Shown here piece by piece: positions 24,485 through 26,009 of a stretch of 26,009 nucleotides of DNA. Source of the stretch: Firmicutes bacterium UBA1535 (GTDB lineage Bacteria; Bacillota; Clostridia; Tissierellales; Sedimentibacteraceae); the NCBI GenBank assembly GCA_002323775.1, contig DCPV01000190.1, positions 10,445 through 36,453 of the forward strand, given 5' to 3'. The stretch's first letter is position 1; every line of letters begins with the position of its first letter. The translations under genes were made by a program, and so were the position numbers. The notes under the pieces were generated by a model. The model saw only the letters and a program-made list of their open reading frames with translations, did no database searches and was not told where the DNA came from.

Positions 24485-25873
24485 ATGAGTAATACAGTTT
24501 TTTCTATAGTAAAAAGTTGGGCAACAAAAGAAGGAAATGTAAATGGAAAAAGTGACATATTAAAATGGATAGAAAATTTAAATAGTACTGTAAAGGTGAG
24601 TATTATAAAAAATAAGCTGGAAGATAGCGAATACTGGTATTATGAAAAAGATGAGGGCTCAATAGTAAATAAGAATAGAAGTTTTTTTAGTATAAGAGGA
24701 TTGCAAAAAAAAGATGCTTGTAAAATTATTGATGAACATCCTATAATAATTCAAAATGAAATTGGATATTTGGGTTTAATATGCAAAGAAATAGATGGAG
24801 TCATAAACTTTTTGATGCAGGCAAAAATTGAGCCGGGAAATATTAATAAAATTCAAATTTCACCTACTATCCAAGCCACAAAAAGTAATTTTACTCAAAA
24901 ACATGGTGGAAATAAACCATTATATTTTGATTATTTTATAGATGCTTCAAGTTATGAGGTAGTTGTTGACCAAATACAATCAGAGCAGTCTTCAAGGTTT
25001 TATAAAAAGAGAAATCGTAATATAATAATCAGAGTTGATGATGATATAGAAGTTTTACCAAATTATAAATGGATGACATTAGGACAAATAAAAGAATTAA
25101 TGAAAATTGATAATTTAGTCAACATGGATACAAGAACGGTGATATCATGTATCCCATTTAGCAATAATACTATTTCCATAGATGAAATTGAAGAATTAGA
25201 AAAATTATTTGATGATAAAGAACTATTTAAATCTATATTTTATGGAGAACAAAGAAATGTGCTACCCACTATATACCAGTACATTAATAATTATAAAATG
25301 TTTGATGAGAGCAATATAAAGTTAGTTGACATTTATTCTTTGAATGATTGGTATATGAAAGATGGGGAATATATTTGTAAAAATAATTATCCATTTAAAA
25401 TAGTATTTTGTGATATAGAAATCGAAGGACGAGAAGTAAGGAATTGGACACAGCCTTTATTTGAAGCTACTGGCATATCAACCTTTGGATTAATCATGTA
25501 TAATGATAATGGCATAAAAAAATTTATTATTAAAGCCGTAAGTGAAAATGGATGTTTTGATAAAATTGAATTAGGGCCAAGCGTCCAAAATGAAGCTGGA
25601 CATGAAATTAAGTTTAATGAAATAGATAAGTTATTTTATAGTAATTTGGAAAATAATAGACATATAGTATATGATTGTTTGCTTTCAGAAGAAGGCGGAA
25701 GATTTTATCACGAACAAAATAGGAATGTAATAATGCAAATACCAAAAACAGATTTGATTAATTTACCTACTGGATATTTTGCTGTTGACTATAAAACTTT
25801 AAATAATTTAGTTCAAATAAATAACTGTTTAAATATTCAGCTTAGAAATTTATTATCATTATTGGAGGCTTAA
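24485..25873 (+). CDS. NDP-hexose 2,3-dehydratase (EvaA/TylX3-type)
   Basis: A 462-residue enzyme. It removes water across C2-C3 of NDP-4-keto-6-deoxyglucose, the committing step to 2,6-dideoxysugars. The hallmark segment is clear: AKIEPGNINKIQISPTIQ (113-130) and ATKSNFTQKHGG (131-142). The protein is an internal duplication, as in the family: EQSSRFYKKRNRN (167-179) recurs as EEGGRFYHEQNRN (402-414), an offset of 235 residues, and the SPTIQ segment recurs as GPSVQ in the second half. Length is normal for the family. AGGAGG lies 9 bases before the ATG. The family is best known from macrolide and glycopeptide antibiotic clusters. Here the neighbours are flagellin and glycan genes, so a deoxysugar on the flagellar or surface glycan is the expected product. 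The sugar nucleotide supply genes are not in the window. Confidence 0.93.
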   Translation: MSNTVFSIVKSWATKEGNVNGKSDILKWIENLNSTVKVSIIKNKLEDSEYWYYEKDEGSIVNKNRSFFSIRGLQKKDACKIIDEHPIIIQNEIGYLGLICKEIDGVINFLMQAKIEPGNINKIQISPTIQATKSNFTQKHGGNKPLYFDYFIDASSYEVVVDQIQSEQSSRFYKKRNRNIIIRVDDDIEVLPNYKWMTLGQIKELMKIDNLVNMDTRTVISCIPFSNNTISIDEIEELEKLFDDKELFKSIFYGEQRNVLPTIYQYINNYKMFDESNIKLVDIYSLNDWYMKDGEYICKNNYPFKIVFCDIEIEGREVRNWTQPLFEATGISTFGLIMYNDNGIKKFIIKAVSENGCFDKIELGPSVQNEAGHEIKFNEIDKLFYSNLENNRHIVYDCLLSEEGGRFYHEQNRNVIMQIPKTDLINLPTGYFAVDYKTLNNLVQINNCLNIQLRNLLSLLEA

Positions 25874-25874
25874 T

Positions 25875-26009
25875 GTGACGAAAATTAGATTAGGAATAGT
25901 CGGAACCGCGGAAATTGCTTTTAGAAGATTTTTACCAGCATTAATTAAAAATGATAATTTTGAATATATAGGAGTTGCTTCAAGAGATATAGAAAAAACT
26001 AAAAAATTT
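25875..26009 (+). CDS. Gfo/Idh/MocA oxidoreductase, probable NDP-hexose 3-ketoreductase, N-terminal part
   Basis: The first 45 residues of a gene that runs out of the window. It starts at GTG 25875, one base after the dehydratase stop, with GGAGG in the last dehydratase codons at a 6-base spacing. The N-terminus (MTKIRLGIVGTAEIAFRRFL, then PALIKNDNFEYIGVASRDIEKTK) is a Rossmann NAD(P)-binding fold of the Gfo/Idh/MocA family. The A-E/D-I-A-x-R-R-x-L-P-A stretch resembles sugar 3-ketoreductases such as KijD10, which reduce the unstable 3,4-diketo product of 2,3-dehydratases. This fits its coupling to the preceding gene. With only 45 residues the catalytic Lys-Pro motif cannot be checked. Confidence 0.8.
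   Translation, partial: MTKIRLGIVGTAEIAFRRFLPALIKNDNFEYIGVASRDIEKTKKF

Noticed and set aside
10376..25886. Identical 13-base string TTGGAGGCTTAAT at the cheA-cheW and dehydratase-oxidoreductase junctions
   Set aside because: Both upstream proteins end in Leu-Glu-Ala, and GAG-GCT-TAA supplies the ribosome site in each case; this is convergent use of a ribosome site within end codons, not a mobile repeat.
1..26009. CRISPR arrays, tRNA or rRNA genes, insertion sequences, attachment sites
   Set aside because: No regularly spaced direct repeats, transposase or integrase-like protein, or tRNA-like cloverleaf was seen on either strand.

Overview
The window is low-GC DNA from a motile, Gram-positive-type bacterium, most likely an anaerobic member of the Clostridia. 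This rests on the AT-rich codon use, strong GGAGG ribosome sites, sigma-28 (SigD-type) promoters of the form TAAA-N16-CCGATAT, an SLH-domain cell-surface protein, and the gene order fliD-fliS-fliT-like-flagellin. No RNA genes, insertion sequences or CRISPR arrays were seen.

Layout. (1) Positions 1-1227, plus strand: the end of a ParA-type ATPase gene and a small acidic protein whose C-terminal domain resembles ComFB, closed by a terminator. (2) Positions 1338-8009, minus strand: a five-gene block reading FliK/YlqG-like protein, FlhB-C-terminal-like protein (YlqH/FlhX type), a long FtsA-like actin-fold ATPase, a PilZ protein and a secreted SLH/Big_2 surface protein. (3) Positions 8328-12903, plus strand: chemotaxis genes cheA-cheW-cheR-cheB behind a near-perfect SigD promoter. 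(4) Positions 13100-17383, plus strand: fliD (cap), fliS (flagellin chaperone), a FliT-like gene and the flagellin gene. The flagellin gene has its own SigD promoter and a structured leader. (5) Positions 17526-19643, minus strand: a GT2 glycosyltransferase with a long helical tail, convergent with flagellin. (6) From 19783 to the end, plus strand: a surface-glycan operon with an FkbM methyltransferase-glycosyltransferase fusion, a SAM methyltransferase, a GT2-methyltransferase fusion, an NDP-hexose 2,3-dehydratase, and the start of a Gfo/Idh/MocA oxidoreductase that resembles NDP-hexose 3-ketoreductases.

How the genes fit together. CheA/W/R/B handle signal transduction and adaptation. FliD/FliS/FliT-like/flagellin build the filament. 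The genes flanking flagellin look like a flagellin glycosylation island. The most notable point is that the last two genes encode the two consecutive steps that make NDP-2,6-dideoxysugars, a chemistry best known from antibiotic biosynthesis. With three methyltransferase domains alongside, they predict a methylated, deoxysugar-containing flagellar glycan. A ComFB-like and a PilZ domain at the left end suggest cyclic-di-nucleotide control of motility or surface functions. Several perfect hairpins without U-tracts lie between motility genes and are unexplained.
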